53,351 nucleotides of DNA from Mangrovibacter plantisponsor. GTDB lineage: Bacteria > Pseudomonadota > Gammaproteobacteria > Enterobacterales > Enterobacteriaceae. Within the stretch, counting starts at the first letter, position 1. Each line of letters starts with the position of its first letter. The notes under the pieces are model-generated. The model had not been told where the DNA came from and made no database searches. It saw only the letters and a list, made by a program, of their open reading frames with translations. The stretch spans positions 1 through 53,351 of the forward strand of contig NZ_QGTS01000023.1 of the NCBI RefSeq assembly GCF_003182475.1, written 5' to 3'. The position numbers and the translations under genes are program-made. Below are positions 27,554-36,492 of this stretch, piece by piece.

Positions 27554-27584
27554 AGCAAGTTGTTTTCCACTTCAAAGTGGAAAA
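27554..27584 (-). promoter_or_regulatory. Candidate promoter and operator of the accessory operon
   Basis: A palindrome with 10-base arms TTTTCCACTT and AAGTGGAAAA and a 2-base centre occupies 27563-27584. Overlapping it on the minus strand is TGGAAAACAACTTGCT (27554-27569), which has the GG-N10-GC spacing and TTGCT of a sigma-54 -24/-12 element, though three other consensus bases differ. An alternating CG run (27533-27544) lies just downstream. No sigma-54 activator gene is in the window, so the promoter type is open. Confidence 0.5.
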
Positions 27585-27700
27585 ACAGCGGCAGGGAGTG
27601 ATCTGTTTCGCATTACGCCATAACGATAAACAAAAACACTGGCAGCCAGCCTCTGGCAGGCATGAAACATGGGGGAAAGCAGGAAAAACAGAGAAGAGGC

Positions 27701-27728
27701 AAACAAAATGCCCCGGTAAACCGGGGCA
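27701..27728 (-). terminator. Terminator after cybC
   Basis: Arms TGCCCCGG and CCGGGGCA around TTTA on the minus strand (27709-27728), followed by TTTTGTTT. It separates cybC from the accessory operon. The rest of 27585-27784 holds nothing I can call a gene. Confidence 0.8.
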
Positions 27729-27784
27729 CTATAATAAGACGGGCTTATCTTTCAGCTCATTGAGGCTGGCTAACCAACAAAGGA

Positions 27785-28174
27785 TTAGCGGTATTTCTTA
27801 TGGTAAGTATTGCGGGTTTGTTTGAAGTTTTCCGCGGCAGCCTGCGCTTCTTTTACTTTGCCTTCATCCGCCAGTTTCAGCGCGCCGTCAATCTGACCAA
27901 CCAGCATATCCAGCCCATGGCGGTAATCTTTCATTTCCGGGCTGTCGCTGGCTTTACCATCCAGTTTTTCCGGTGTGGACTTTTTCGCGTCTTCTGCTGC
28001 CTGGCGCATATTGGTCAGTGCCGTTTTAAGTTCACCGGCATCTTTGGTGCTCATCACGGTTTTATAGTTTTGGGCCAGCGTGTCCATATCTACGCCAAGG
28101 TCTTCCGCCAGTACCGAAGTACTTACCAAAGAGAATGAACAGGCCGCTAACAGGGCTAACAGTGTTTTACGCAT
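27785..28174 (-). CDS. cybC: Cytochrome b562
   Basis: 129 residues from ATG 28174 with AAAAGGTGAG upstream; the longer frame to 28267 overlaps pmbA and is rejected. Signal peptide [23 protein letters not shown] gives a periplasmic four-helix protein. Heme ligands are conserved: the Met in DLGVDMDTL near the mature N-terminus and the His in NTYHKKYR at the end. Its physiological role is not firmly known; possibly electron transfer. Confidence 0.96.
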   Translation of the reverse strand: MRKTLLALLAACSFSLVSTSVLAEDLGVDMDTLAQNYKTVMSTKDAGELKTALTNMRQAAEDAKKSTPEKLDGKASDSPEMKDYRHGLDMLVGQIDGALKLADEGKVKEAQAAAENFKQTRNTYHKKYR

Positions 28175-28221
28175 TGGCTCACCTTTTTTATAAAGGGTGC
28201 GGCAGGTCGCACCCGAAAACA

Positions 28222-29574
28222 TTACTGACCGGCGATTTTCATTTCCGGCAGTAATACCGAACCGCATTGAATATTACTTCGGGTCTCAATATCGTCACCG
28301 ATGGTGACCATATTGCGCCACATATCTTTTAAATTACCGGCAATAGTGATTTCACTCACCGGGTACTGAATTTCACCATTTTCTACCCAGAAACCGGAAG
28401 CGCCACGGGAATAATCACCGGTAATACCGCTGACACCCTGGCCCATCAGTTCCGTTACCACCAGGCCGGTGCCCATCTCTTTGAGTAACTGCTCAAAGCT
28501 CAGGCCACGACCGGCAATGCGCCAGTTATGAATCCCGCCCGCATGGCCTGTGCTGTGCAGGCCCAGTTTCCGGGCTGCGTAGCTGGTCAGAAGCCACTGT
28601 TGCAACACGCCATCTTTTACAATATCGCGCCGGGTGGTACGCACCCCTTCACCATCATAAGGGGAAGACGCCAGCCCTTTTAACAGGTGCGGGTGCTCTT
28701 CAATAGTCAGCCATTCTGGCAGGATTTGCTGGCCCAGAGAGTCCAGCAAGAAAGTGGATTTCCGGTACACCGCACCGCCACTGATTGCCCCTACCAGGTG
28801 ACCAAACAGGCCAGTTGCCGCTTCTGCGGCAAAAATAACAGGCGCTTTCATGGTAGATAATTTTCGCGGAGATAAGCGTGATAAAGTGCGTTTTGCACAC
28901 TCTTCACCCACCCACTCGGGTGATTCCAGGTCGCTCATTTCGCGGCCAATAGAATAGGCATAATCCCGCTCCATACTGCCGTTGGCCTCGCCAATTACGC
29001 AGCTGGATAAAGAGTGGCGGCTGGAGCAATAGCTCTGCAGCATGCCGTGGCTGTTACCAAATACTTTGATGCCGTAGTGGCTGTTAAAGCTGCCGCCTTC
29101 GGTGTTGGTTATACGTTTGTCGGCCTGTAGCGCAGACTGTTCTGCGCGGGCAGCCAGGCTGATAGCCTGCTCCGGAGAAATTTCCGCCGGGTGGAATAAG
29201 TCCAGATCCGGGGCTTCAAATGCCAGCAACTCTTTTTCCGCCACACCAGCGCACGGGTCTGGCGAGGTATACCGTGCGATATCCACCGCCGCCTGCACTG
29301 TGCGGGCAATCGCCTCTTTGCTCAAATCCGTAGAGGAAGCGCTACCTTTACGGTTTTGCGAATACACCGTGATTCCCAGCGCGCCATCGCTGTTAAACTC
29401 TACGTTTTCGACTTCGCCGTAACGGGTGCTTACGCTGATACCCGTCGTTTTACTGACTGCGACTTCTGCGCCATCCGCCTTACCGGAGGCCAGTTCCAGC
29501 GCATGGGCTACCGCTTCTTCCAGTGCTTTACGTTGTTGTGCAACTTGAGTGATTACTTTCATCGCCAATGCCAT
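28222..29574 (-). CDS. pmbA: Metalloprotease subunit PmbA (TldE)
   Basis: 450 residues from ATG 29574, identical in length to E. coli PmbA; an upstream frame to 29715 is rejected. TldD and TldE form a heterodimeric protease that matures microcin B17 and degrades the CcdA antitoxin. TldE lacks the zinc site of TldD, which is consistent with the sequence here. TldD itself is encoded elsewhere. Next to cybC and divergent from darP, as in E. coli. Confidence 0.97.
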   Translation of the reverse strand: MALAMKVITQVAQQRKALEEAVAHALELASGKADGAEVAVSKTTGISVSTRYGEVENVEFNSDGALGITVYSQNRKGSASSTDLSKEAIARTVQAAVDIARYTSPDPCAGVAEKELLAFEAPDLDLFHPAEISPEQAISLAARAEQSALQADKRITNTEGGSFNSHYGIKVFGNSHGMLQSYCSSRHSLSSCVIGEANGSMERDYAYSIGREMSDLESPEWVGEECAKRTLSRLSPRKLSTMKAPVIFAAEAATGLFGHLVGAISGGAVYRKSTFLLDSLGQQILPEWLTIEEHPHLLKGLASSPYDGEGVRTTRRDIVKDGVLQQWLLTSYAARKLGLHSTGHAGGIHNWRIAGRGLSFEQLLKEMGTGLVVTELMGQGVSGITGDYSRGASGFWVENGEIQYPVSEITIAGNLKDMWRNMVTIGDDIETRSNIQCGSVLLPEMKIAGQ

Positions 29575-29667
29575 AATGTAAGGTAAGTTAATTGACAGTC
29601 TAACAGAGAACCATTTCGCAGTGCGCACCTTAACTGGTAGTATTAGCCTCTTTTTAAGGAGCCTGAT

Positions 29668-30222
29668 ATGACAAAACAGCCTGAAGACTGGCTCGATGAC
29701 GTCCCCGATAGCCAAAACGAAGAGGACGAAGATGATGAAATTATCTGGGTCAGCAAGAGTGAAATTAAGCGCGACGCAGAAGAGCTGAAACGTCTCGGCG
29801 TTGAGTTAACTGAACTTGGCAAAAACGCGCTGGATAAAATCCCACTGGACCAGGACCTGCGTGCTGCAGTGGAACTGGCACAACGGATCAAGAAAGAAGG
29901 CCGTCGCCGCCAAATCCAGTTGATTGGGAAAATGCTGCGCCAGCGTGATGTGGACCCGATTCGCCAGGCGCTTGATAAGCTGAAAAACCGCCACAACCAA
30001 CAGGTTGTTGTGTTTCACAAGCTGGAAAGCCTGCGCGACCAGTTGATTACTGGTGGCGACGAAGCTATTGAGGAAGTACTGCGCCTGTATCCGGATGCTG
30101 ACCGTCAGCAATTACGTTCCCTGGCGCGTAATGCGAAGAAAGAAGTTGCTGGCAATAAACCGCCCAAATCCAGCCGCCTGATCTTTCAATACTTGCGCGA
30201 TCTGGCCGAAAACCAGGATTAA
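29668..30222 (+). CDS. darP: Ribosome biogenesis factor DarP (YjgA)
   Basis: 184 residues, very acidic at the N-terminus ([12 protein letters not shown]) and basic and helical afterwards. The E. coli protein associates with pre-50S particles and promotes late maturation of the peptidyl-transferase region. AAGGAG lies just before the ATG. In E. coli mpl is the next neighbour; here about 12.9 kb of other DNA intervenes. Confidence 0.96.
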   Translation: MTKQPEDWLDDVPDSQNEEDEDDEIIWVSKSEIKRDAEELKRLGVELTELGKNALDKIPLDQDLRAAVELAQRIKKEGRRRQIQLIGKMLRQRDVDPIRQALDKLKNRHNQQVVVFHKLESLRDQLITGGDEAIEEVLRLYPDADRQQLRSLARNAKKEVAGNKPPKSSRLIFQYLRDLAENQD

Positions 30223-30228
30223 TCTACC

Positions 30229-30260
30229 GGCTGCCATTCTGAATGGCAGCCAGTTTTATT
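30229..30260 (+). terminator. Terminator after darP
   Basis: Arms GGCTGCCATT and AATGGCAGCC around CTG (30229-30251), followed by AGTTTTATT. The remaining intergenic DNA to 30592 is AT-rich with no gene that I can support; a 63-codon frame at 30243-30434 looks spurious. Confidence 0.85.
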
Positions 30261-30592
30261 CACTATCCCAATGGCGGTCTGTTTGTTGCTGCTTTTTGCT
30301 ATGCCAGCTGCCAGTATTTCTCACTCTACTCATATTGCAGCCCTGCCACTTATGCCCCGGGTACTCCCCTGTACCAGCATGTTTTTCTGACCCGCCTTCA
30401 GGTGCTGAATTATATTTCCGACTCCAAAAGCTGAATCGTTACAACAAAACAGATTAAACAACGCAAAATTAAAGCAACAGATCAGTTGTTACATCGTAAA
30501 TTCAGATCCACATCCCATTTATTTACATAAAATAACACTTAATACTGTGAATTGAAGAGGATCACATTTTCTTGTTACCCGAGAAATTAGTC

Positions 30593-30624
30593 TTTGCTGA
30601 AACAAACATAATCGATTCAGCAAA
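30593..30624. promoter_or_regulatory. Inverted repeat at the start of the epimerase-like gene
   Basis: Perfect 9-base arms TTTGCTGAA and TTCAGCAAA with 14 bases between. The right arm runs into the ribosome-binding region 13 bases before the ATG. It could be an operator, possibly for the ROK protein encoded at 33638-34651, or an mRNA hairpin that controls translation. No copy was seen before the neighbouring DUF1593 gene. Confidence 0.5.
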
Positions 30625-30636
30625 AAGGATATTCCG

Positions 30637-31845
30637 ATGAAAAAAGCTCTGATCCTCTCTACCCTCGCGTTACTGATTTCAGGACAAGTGGCAGCCAAAA
30701 CCTGGGTGCTGACAGACACTGAAAGCAATACAGAACAAGGGAACTGGCATATTTCCAGCCATCAGCTGAACATAAAATCCTCGCCGTTCAGCATTGAGCA
30801 AACCGTGCTGCATGGCGGCAAGCAGGAAGGCAGTAAACTGCTGGTTATCAAAAGCCAAAATGGCCTGACTATTACCCTGATCCCCACCCGGGGCATGGAT
30901 ATTCTGCATGTGGAAGGGTTTGGCGTGCGGATGGGCTGGGATTCCCCGGTTAAAGAGGTGGTCAACCCGGCGTACATGAATCTGGAAAGCCGTAACGGGC
31001 TGGGCTGGCTGGAAGGGTTTAATGAAATGATGGTGCGTTGCGGTTATGAATGGACCGGGCATCCCGGCACAGCTGATGGCCAGTTGTACACCCTGCACGG
31101 CAAAGCGGGGAATACACCGGCGTCTAAAGTGGAAGTGAGCGTAAGCGACAGCGCACCTTATACCATTACTGTACGCGGCTTACTGAAAGAGAGCACCTTT
31201 AAAAAAGCCGATTTGCAGACCCAAACAGAATTGCAATATGTCCCGGGCAGCAGCCAGTTCAGCATTCATGACGTGCTGACCAATAAAGGTGATTACGACC
31301 ATGATTACCAGATAATCTATCACAGTAACTTTGGTCAGCCGATTCTGGAAGAAGGCGCACAGTTCCTCGCACCCATCGCGCAAATCAGCCCGTTTAATGA
31401 CTATGCGAAAAAAGGCCTGAGCACCTGGCAAACCTATGCCGGCCCAACCAAAGGCTTTGACGAGATGGTGTTTAATATTGCCCCTCTGTCTGGAGCCAAC
31501 CACCAGACACTGGCTGCAGTGGTGAATAAAGCGGGCAACAAAGGTGCCGCCATTCACTTTAACACCACACAACTTCCGGTTCTGACACTGTGGAAAAATA
31601 CCGATACGCTGAAACAAGGTTATGTGACCGGCATTGAGCCTGGTACCAGCTATGCCTACCCGGTAACCATTGAACGTGAACAGAAACGTGTGAAACAACT
31701 GGCACCAGGCCAGAGCGCACACTTTGATTTAACCTACCAACTGCTGCACTCCGCAAACGACGTAAACCAGATTAAACAGGATATCGCCACGATTCAGGGT
31801 GACCAGAAAGTAGAGGAAGTCAGCACACCGATGGCTAAGGAGTAA
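30637..31845 (+). CDS. Periplasmic DUF4432 / aldose 1-epimerase-like protein
   Basis: 402 residues. A signal peptide (MKKALILSTLALLISGQVAA) points to the periplasm, unusual for mutarotase-like enzymes. The body has the beta-sandwich pattern of the galactose mutarotase superfamily: LIPTRGMDIL, YTLHGKAGN with a candidate His, HSNFGQPILEEG, and GIEPGTSYAYP near the end with a candidate Glu. Substrate unknown. The divergent neighbours are a secreted DUF1593 hydrolase and a ROK regulator, which suggests a small glycoside-processing locus. Confidence 0.8.
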   Translation: MKKALILSTLALLISGQVAAKTWVLTDTESNTEQGNWHISSHQLNIKSSPFSIEQTVLHGGKQEGSKLLVIKSQNGLTITLIPTRGMDILHVEGFGVRMGWDSPVKEVVNPAYMNLESRNGLGWLEGFNEMMVRCGYEWTGHPGTADGQLYTLHGKAGNTPASKVEVSVSDSAPYTITVRGLLKESTFKKADLQTQTELQYVPGSSQFSIHDVLTNKGDYDHDYQIIYHSNFGQPILEEGAQFLAPIAQISPFNDYAKKGLSTWQTYAGPTKGFDEMVFNIAPLSGANHQTLAAVVNKAGNKGAAIHFNTTQLPVLTLWKNTDTLKQGYVTGIEPGTSYAYPVTIEREQKRVKQLAPGQSAHFDLTYQLLHSANDVNQIKQDIATIQGDQKVEEVSTPMAKE

Positions 31846-32011
31846 GACTGCCTTGCCCGCAGGGATGCGGGCTCTCCGACTGAGTCAGATTATTTAGCTA
31901 TGATTACAGGCAAGTGTCGCCGGGCAAAGCAACAATGTGGTCATTCCCGGATTCAAAACCCGGGCACCCGGTGCAATAACAGGCCCCCCGAAAGCTGCAT
32001 GTCTTACGCAA

Positions 32012-33535
32012 TTATTCCCCACTCACAATGATTCGGCGGTATGACGTGAGCGAAGGCGTCCCCGTGTCTGTCACAGCCAAAATAATGTGTTCTGTTCCAG
32101 GGCGATGAATTTTCACACTCGCTTCACGGCCACTTTGCTGAGTTATCTGTAGCACTGCAGGTGCACTGAGGTAGTCCTCTCCACGCACGCCCTGAACCAG
32201 TTTACTGTCTATCTGTTTTGAAACAGCGGAAGTCGCTTCCGGATAGGTAAACCACTTATAGCTTAGTGAATCGCCATCTGGGTCGTGAGTGCCTTCAGCC
32301 GTAAGTTGTACTGTGGAGCCAACTTTCCCGGTAATAAATAATGGCTGCTGCCCCGATACACCGTTCACTACCACCACTGGATTATGGTTAGCGTGCTTGA
32401 AATCCTTAATGGTCCAGTCCATACGGGCAGCAAAGTCATGCTGAAAGGCTTCACGCCAGCGCCAGATAGTTGCCTGATTAGAGGTATATTGGTGCCCATC
32501 CGTACCCTTTACTGTATCCGCGCCATTGGGGTTACCCGGGAAAAAATCTCCGCCGCTGGTCCAGACAGGATGCGGTTCATTTTGAGGAGTGCGCACAATG
32601 TACCGCCCACCCCACCCCCCCCAACCGGGATTCATTTCACTACCAAGTCCATTGCGAATTAACCCAAGGAATGAAGGTGTATCTCCTTCCATTATGAAGG
32701 CATACTGGAGATAACCTTTTCCCATTGGTCCTTTGCTGCGGATATTCTTATCCAGCCATGACTGCGAAACCGTTGTAAAGTCGGCTCCCGCCCCATTCCG
32801 GTAGTAACGGTCTCCACTGATGCCGGTCCAGGTTGCACGTGAGTAATCCTCCCCTTGTTGGTTTGAAGGATCCACAATCCAGGTGATATTCGGGTAATGT
32901 ACCCGCACCCAATGCCCGGCGTCATCCTGGTCGGAAATCGAGTAAACAATAAGGTTTTTCGTTAGCGTAACAACGTTACCTGCCGGATGCCGGGCAGACA
33001 GATCCGTCAGTGCCTGTGCCAGCGTGTTGGCGCCACCCCACAACGTGATATACAACGGTTTCTTGCTATCCGTTGAGCGTTCAATGGCTTTCGCCAGCAA
33101 TTCAGAACCTGCTGAGGATTTCCCTGGCCCTACATCAGCCATTCCATAACCGCTCTGGCCTGACGCGATAAGTGATTTAAGTTGCGCAGCACTGGGATAA
33201 TCCGGTTTATGTTTAAGTAAATTAGGTTGCACTTCAGCGTAGTGGCTGAGAACCAGTTCCATTTTTTCCGGGCTCACTTTACTACGCTGCCAGGTGGATG
33301 TAGTGGCCACCAGCCCTTCAATATTCATTTCATTGCTGTATAGCAAAAAGCGAGTCAGAGACATCTGGTCGTCAGGTTCATTACCGATATCGGATAACAC
33401 AAATACACGCGGTTTATCCTGCCAGGGGGTGACTTTGGCAGCCATTGAGTGAACAGATTCCGCAGAAATAGCATCGAAGGGGAAGGCGAAGGTTGCAGCA
33501 AGCGTTAGCGCTGCGGCTATATACTGGCGTTTCAT
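32012..33535 (-). CDS. DUF1593 domain protein, nucleoside-hydrolase-like, secreted
   Basis: 507 residues with a signal peptide ending around AISA. The N-terminal half has the nucleoside-hydrolase-like segment RVFVLSDIGNEPDDQMSLTRFLLYSNEMN, whose DxxNEPDD resembles the Ca2+-binding Asp cluster of nucleoside hydrolases. The C-terminal about 100 residues look like an immunoglobulin-like or cadherin-like module (GTHDPDGDSLSYKW). Related proteins occur in polysaccharide-degrading bacteria. Substrate unknown. Convergent with the epimerase-like gene, with 166 bases between that contain no clear gene. Confidence 0.82.
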   Translation of the reverse strand: MKRQYIAAALTLAATFAFPFDAISAESVHSMAAKVTPWQDKPRVFVLSDIGNEPDDQMSLTRFLLYSNEMNIEGLVATTSTWQRSKVSPEKMELVLSHYAEVQPNLLKHKPDYPSAAQLKSLIASGQSGYGMADVGPGKSSAGSELLAKAIERSTDSKKPLYITLWGGANTLAQALTDLSARHPAGNVVTLTKNLIVYSISDQDDAGHWVRVHYPNITWIVDPSNQQGEDYSRATWTGISGDRYYRNGAGADFTTVSQSWLDKNIRSKGPMGKGYLQYAFIMEGDTPSFLGLIRNGLGSEMNPGWGGWGGRYIVRTPQNEPHPVWTSGGDFFPGNPNGADTVKGTDGHQYTSNQATIWRWREAFQHDFAARMDWTIKDFKHANHNPVVVVNGVSGQQPLFITGKVGSTVQLTAEGTHDPDGDSLSYKWFTYPEATSAVSKQIDSKLVQGVRGEDYLSAPAVLQITQQSGREASVKIHRPGTEHIILAVTDTGTPSLTSYRRIIVSGE

Positions 33536-33637
33536 TTTTATCCTTGTTACCTCTGTTGATGATGATTCAACTTAGTTAACACAGGAAACAAAGTAAAAAA
33601 AAATGCTTCTGAAATGGTATTGGGATCACATAAACAC

Positions 33638-34651
33638 TTATGTTATCAGTGTGGTAATGGCATCGGAACTCAGCCGAATTAACCCTTTCATACTGTAATA
33701 GCGCTGAGTTTTAATGTAGCGCAACTGGATATTCTTGATATGAGGATCAGGGTGGCTGGCTAACTGTTGTTCAATTTGGGAAATAAAATTTGCAGGAACA
33801 TCGTCAAAAAACTCACCAGTCAAAATCACATGTTTAATATTGTGAACTGTGGCCGTACAGTAAATGGCAAACAGTAAGGCATCAATGCTGGCGGTAATTT
33901 GTTGGTCATCAGGAGCCTCTGCAAAGGCAGTTTCGAGTCCCCCCGGATAAGGCAGGTGTACTATTTCAGGATAAAAACCGTTGTCACCAAATACGGGCTT
34001 CCCATCAATCCAGTAACCAAACCCAAGGCTGCCAAAACCCGGCATTAAGGCAATCCACGAACCTTTGAGCCCTTCCTGCTTACCCAACAAATAGCTGGAA
34101 CACCAGGCAATATTGACCACTGAAACACTTAGCCCGGTAACAGCCATTACCTGGTCGCGCAGTGAGATATTATCCTGTGTAAATGTAGGGCTCCACCGGA
34201 CGACGCCGGTATCCTGCTCAATGCCTCCCTGCAATGCGATGCTGATATGTTTAAGTTGCCCAGAGTTTATCCCCGCAGACAAACAAACCGATGACACCAG
34301 TTCGTTGACTTTACTGGCAAATACTTCTGAGGAAACAGGTTCACTAAACAGATATTGTGTGGCAGAAACGCTTTTCTCCCCGGTATTATAATCATCCAGT
34401 GTGGCTTCAAGACTCAGAGCCCTGACCATAATATTGAGGCTGTAATAGTGGCGCTTTTTTACCGTCAGCAAAGTCCTGGGGCGGCCACCGCCTGAGCTCT
34501 GCTGTTCGGTCTGTTCAATAATGCCTTCATTAAGCAGCACATTGGTAAGCTTGGTAATATAAGGGCGTGTCACTTCAAGCTGTTGAGCAAGTGAAATGCG
34601 TGATTCGGGTGAACTGTGCAAAATATTCAGCAATTGATGCCTGAAGTTCAT
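33638..34651 (-). CDS. ROK family transcriptional regulator
   Basis: 337 residues. N-terminal winged helix (SRISLAQQLEVTRPYITKLTNVLLNEGII, then GGGRPRTLL) as in NagC/Mlc-type ROK repressors. The C-terminal kinase-like domain is degenerate: the zinc motif CxCGxxGC of ROK proteins is missing, and the phosphate loop around MPGFGSLGFGYWIDGK is only partly kept. Likely a sugar-responsive regulator of the adjacent DUF1593 and epimerase-like genes. Upstream of DUF1593 on the same strand. Confidence 0.82.
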   Translation of the reverse strand: MNFRHQLLNILHSSPESRISLAQQLEVTRPYITKLTNVLLNEGIIEQTEQQSSGGGRPRTLLTVKKRHYYSLNIMVRALSLEATLDDYNTGEKSVSATQYLFSEPVSSEVFASKVNELVSSVCLSAGINSGQLKHISIALQGGIEQDTGVVRWSPTFTQDNISLRDQVMAVTGLSVSVVNIAWCSSYLLGKQEGLKGSWIALMPGFGSLGFGYWIDGKPVFGDNGFYPEIVHLPYPGGLETAFAEAPDDQQITASIDALLFAIYCTATVHNIKHVILTGEFFDDVPANFISQIEQQLASHPDPHIKNIQLRYIKTQRYYSMKGLIRLSSDAITTLIT

Positions 34652-34884
34652 AACGTCCTCAAATAGAAATAGCGCAATAAGATATAAGCAATTCGCCTAT
34701 GGTTAGCTTTTTCAAAAAAAAATGAAAGCAATTGATTTGCTTTATCCCGGCAAGATTCACCCCCTGTTCCACGCCATATGGCTACTGAACAGGCATTGAT
34801 AAGACAGGTCTTAAGCAAAAACTACGTATCGCCGGGACTCAGATTTAACCGGCCCTGGTTCAAAGAACTGGTCGCGCGCATTTC

Positions 34885-35673
34885 TCAGAAGGAATACAGC
34901 ACACCCAATGTAGTTCCCACTTCATTGCGGCGGGATACAATTTGGCTGTCTGCAGCATGGGAGCCCAGCCACTGGTAATCGACACTGACCAGAACGCCCC
35001 ACTGCTCAGTTAGCTGGTGCTCCCATGTCAGGCTGGTATCCACACCGTAAAACCCGCCGGGCGCTGAATAGAATGAGTAACCTGAACGACGGCTCTGCCT
35101 GATGTTGACCCCATAGTTCGTATTCATGTAACGGCTATCGCCAAATAAGGCCGCTGAGCTTAATGCAACCGTGTCCGTGCTTGTCTGCCAGGGAAGTAGC
35201 GTGACAGAAGTCTGGTAACTCACGCCCTGGCTTTCGCTCAGAGGCAGAGTAGCCTTGCCTTCCAGAGTCAACCAGGAAGTGGCTGACCAGCCAACCGCAA
35301 TGGCTGTATTCACTGTCGGGTTGATGTTCCCCATCCCTTTCAGTTTGTCACTACCATCCCGCCAGAGGGAATTACGTTCTGAACGCCCCAGGTTGTACCC
35401 CAGTGTATGCTCCAGCCAGAGCCCATTGTCACTTTGCAGGTCGTATCCCACGCCTTTCTCTGAATCCAGAAAGAATGCGCCATCACGGGCCTGTACAACA
35501 GGAACCATCAGCCAGTTACGTTTGTCTGAGCCACTGTAACGGGGGGTATTTTGCCCGGCGATGCCAATTGAAAGGCTGCGCTGTGCAGGGCTGGTGTCGT
35601 CGGCACGTACTGCCGTTGCTGTGCCAGTGAGAGCGAAACAGGCCATATACAACTTCAGTTTTCTGGCTATCAT
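34885..35673 (-). CDS. MipA/OmpV family outer-membrane protein
   Basis: 262 residues with a signal peptide ending around AVRA and a beta-barrel pattern ending LGVLYSF, with the terminal Phe. The family includes MipA, a scaffold between murein enzymes, and OmpV. A typical N-terminal IAGQNTPRYSGSDKRNWLMVPVV (glycine and Tyr-rich) is present. Divergent from the two-component and efflux operon, sharing a 126-base control region; a role in envelope stress with the pump is plausible. Upstream at 34652-34884 there is only AT-rich DNA. Confidence 0.88.
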   Translation of the reverse strand: MIARKLKLYMACFALTGTATAVRADDTSPAQRSLSIGIAGQNTPRYSGSDKRNWLMVPVVQARDGAFFLDSEKGVGYDLQSDNGLWLEHTLGYNLGRSERNSLWRDGSDKLKGMGNINPTVNTAIAVGWSATSWLTLEGKATLPLSESQGVSYQTSVTLLPWQTSTDTVALSSAALFGDSRYMNTNYGVNIRQSRRSGYSFYSAPGGFYGVDTSLTWEHQLTEQWGVLVSVDYQWLGSHAADSQIVSRRNEVGTTLGVLYSF

Positions 35674-35708
35674 TGTGGCTTCTCCGTACCTGTATTGTTA
35701 ACGGGCCA

Positions 35709-35771
35709 TTGTCAGGGTGGCCGGGTGTGCCAGTGAATATACGGAGGCAGTGTCAGTAAACTGTCAGGGGT
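35709..35771. promoter_or_regulatory. Repeated TGTCAG motifs between mipA-like and the response regulator
   Basis: TGTCAG occurs at 35710-35715, 35751-35756 and 35762-35767; the last two are 11 bases apart as a direct repeat, the usual spacing for OmpR/PhoB-family dimers. The complementary form CCTGACAG is repeated before the efflux genes at 37678 and 37701, suggesting a shared binding site for the response regulator. Confidence 0.5.
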
Positions 35772-35799
35772 TTATTAAGAAACGGTCAAGGCGGTCTGA

Positions 35800-36492
35800 A
35801 TGTCCGGAAAACGAATACTGATTATTGAAGATGATACAGATGCGGCAGATGTGTTAAGTGCATATTTACGGCGAGAAAACTACGAAGTGAGTGTTGCGGG
35901 TGATGGGTTGTCTGGCCTGGACATGAGCCAACAGTTGCGCCCTGACCTTATATTGCTTGATGTGATGCTGCCAGGCCTGAATGGCACAGAAGTGCTGGCA
36001 GCAATACGGCGCAAAAGTACCACGCCCGTCATTATGGTGACCGCTATGGGCGATGCGCCAGATAAAATTGGTGCATTGCGATACGGGGCAGATGACTACG
36101 TGGTCAAGCCTTATAACCCAGGAGAAGTGGTTGCACGCGTGCAGGCAGTTTTGCGGCGGGTATTCCGGGAGCCGGAAATACAGCTATTGCGCTGGCAGAC
36201 ACTGGAAGTTGACACCTCGATGATGACAGCAGGAGTGCGTGGCAACGACGGAAAGCTGGGGTTGATCGATTTGACACCAACAGAATTCAGCTTACTGACG
36301 GTATTGATGGGGGCACCCGTTCGCCCTTTTTCACGCCAGGATTTACTGGAGCGTTGCCTGCCAGAGAGCGATGCTCTGGAACGGGCGGTGGATACGCACA
36401 TTTATAACCTGCGTAAAAAACTGGAAGCTGTCGGCATTTCTGACGTACTGGTCAATGTGCGTGGTATTGGTTACCGGTTCCGTCAGCCATGA
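35800..36492 (+). CDS. OmpR/PhoB family response regulator
   Basis: 230 residues. Receiver domain with acidic pocket IIEDD, phosphorylation site Asp54 in LILLDVMLPG, and the VVKPYNPGE lysine. The C-terminal winged helix contains LTPTEFSLLTVLMG and RAVDTHIYNLRKKL. The stop overlaps the kinase start by 4 bases (ATGA). It probably controls the efflux genes directly downstream; AdeR, SmeR and BaeR are familiar relatives in similar loci. Confidence 0.93.
   Translation: MSGKRILIIEDDTDAADVLSAYLRRENYEVSVAGDGLSGLDMSQQLRPDLILLDVMLPGLNGTEVLAAIRRKSTTPVIMVTAMGDAPDKIGALRYGADDYVVKPYNPGEVVARVQAVLRRVFREPEIQLLRWQTLEVDTSMMTAGVRGNDGKLGLIDLTPTEFSLLTVLMGAPVRPFSRQDLLERCLPESDALERAVDTHIYNLRKKLEAVGISDVLVNVRGIGYRFRQP

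Noticed and set aside
30549-30569. TGTGA ... TCACA as a CRP site before the epimerase-like gene
   Set aside because: The half-sites are separated by 11 bases rather than 6.
34778-34978. 66-codon plus-strand frame before and within the MipA-like gene end
   Set aside because: Overlaps the 3' end of a clear outer-membrane protein gene and has no features.
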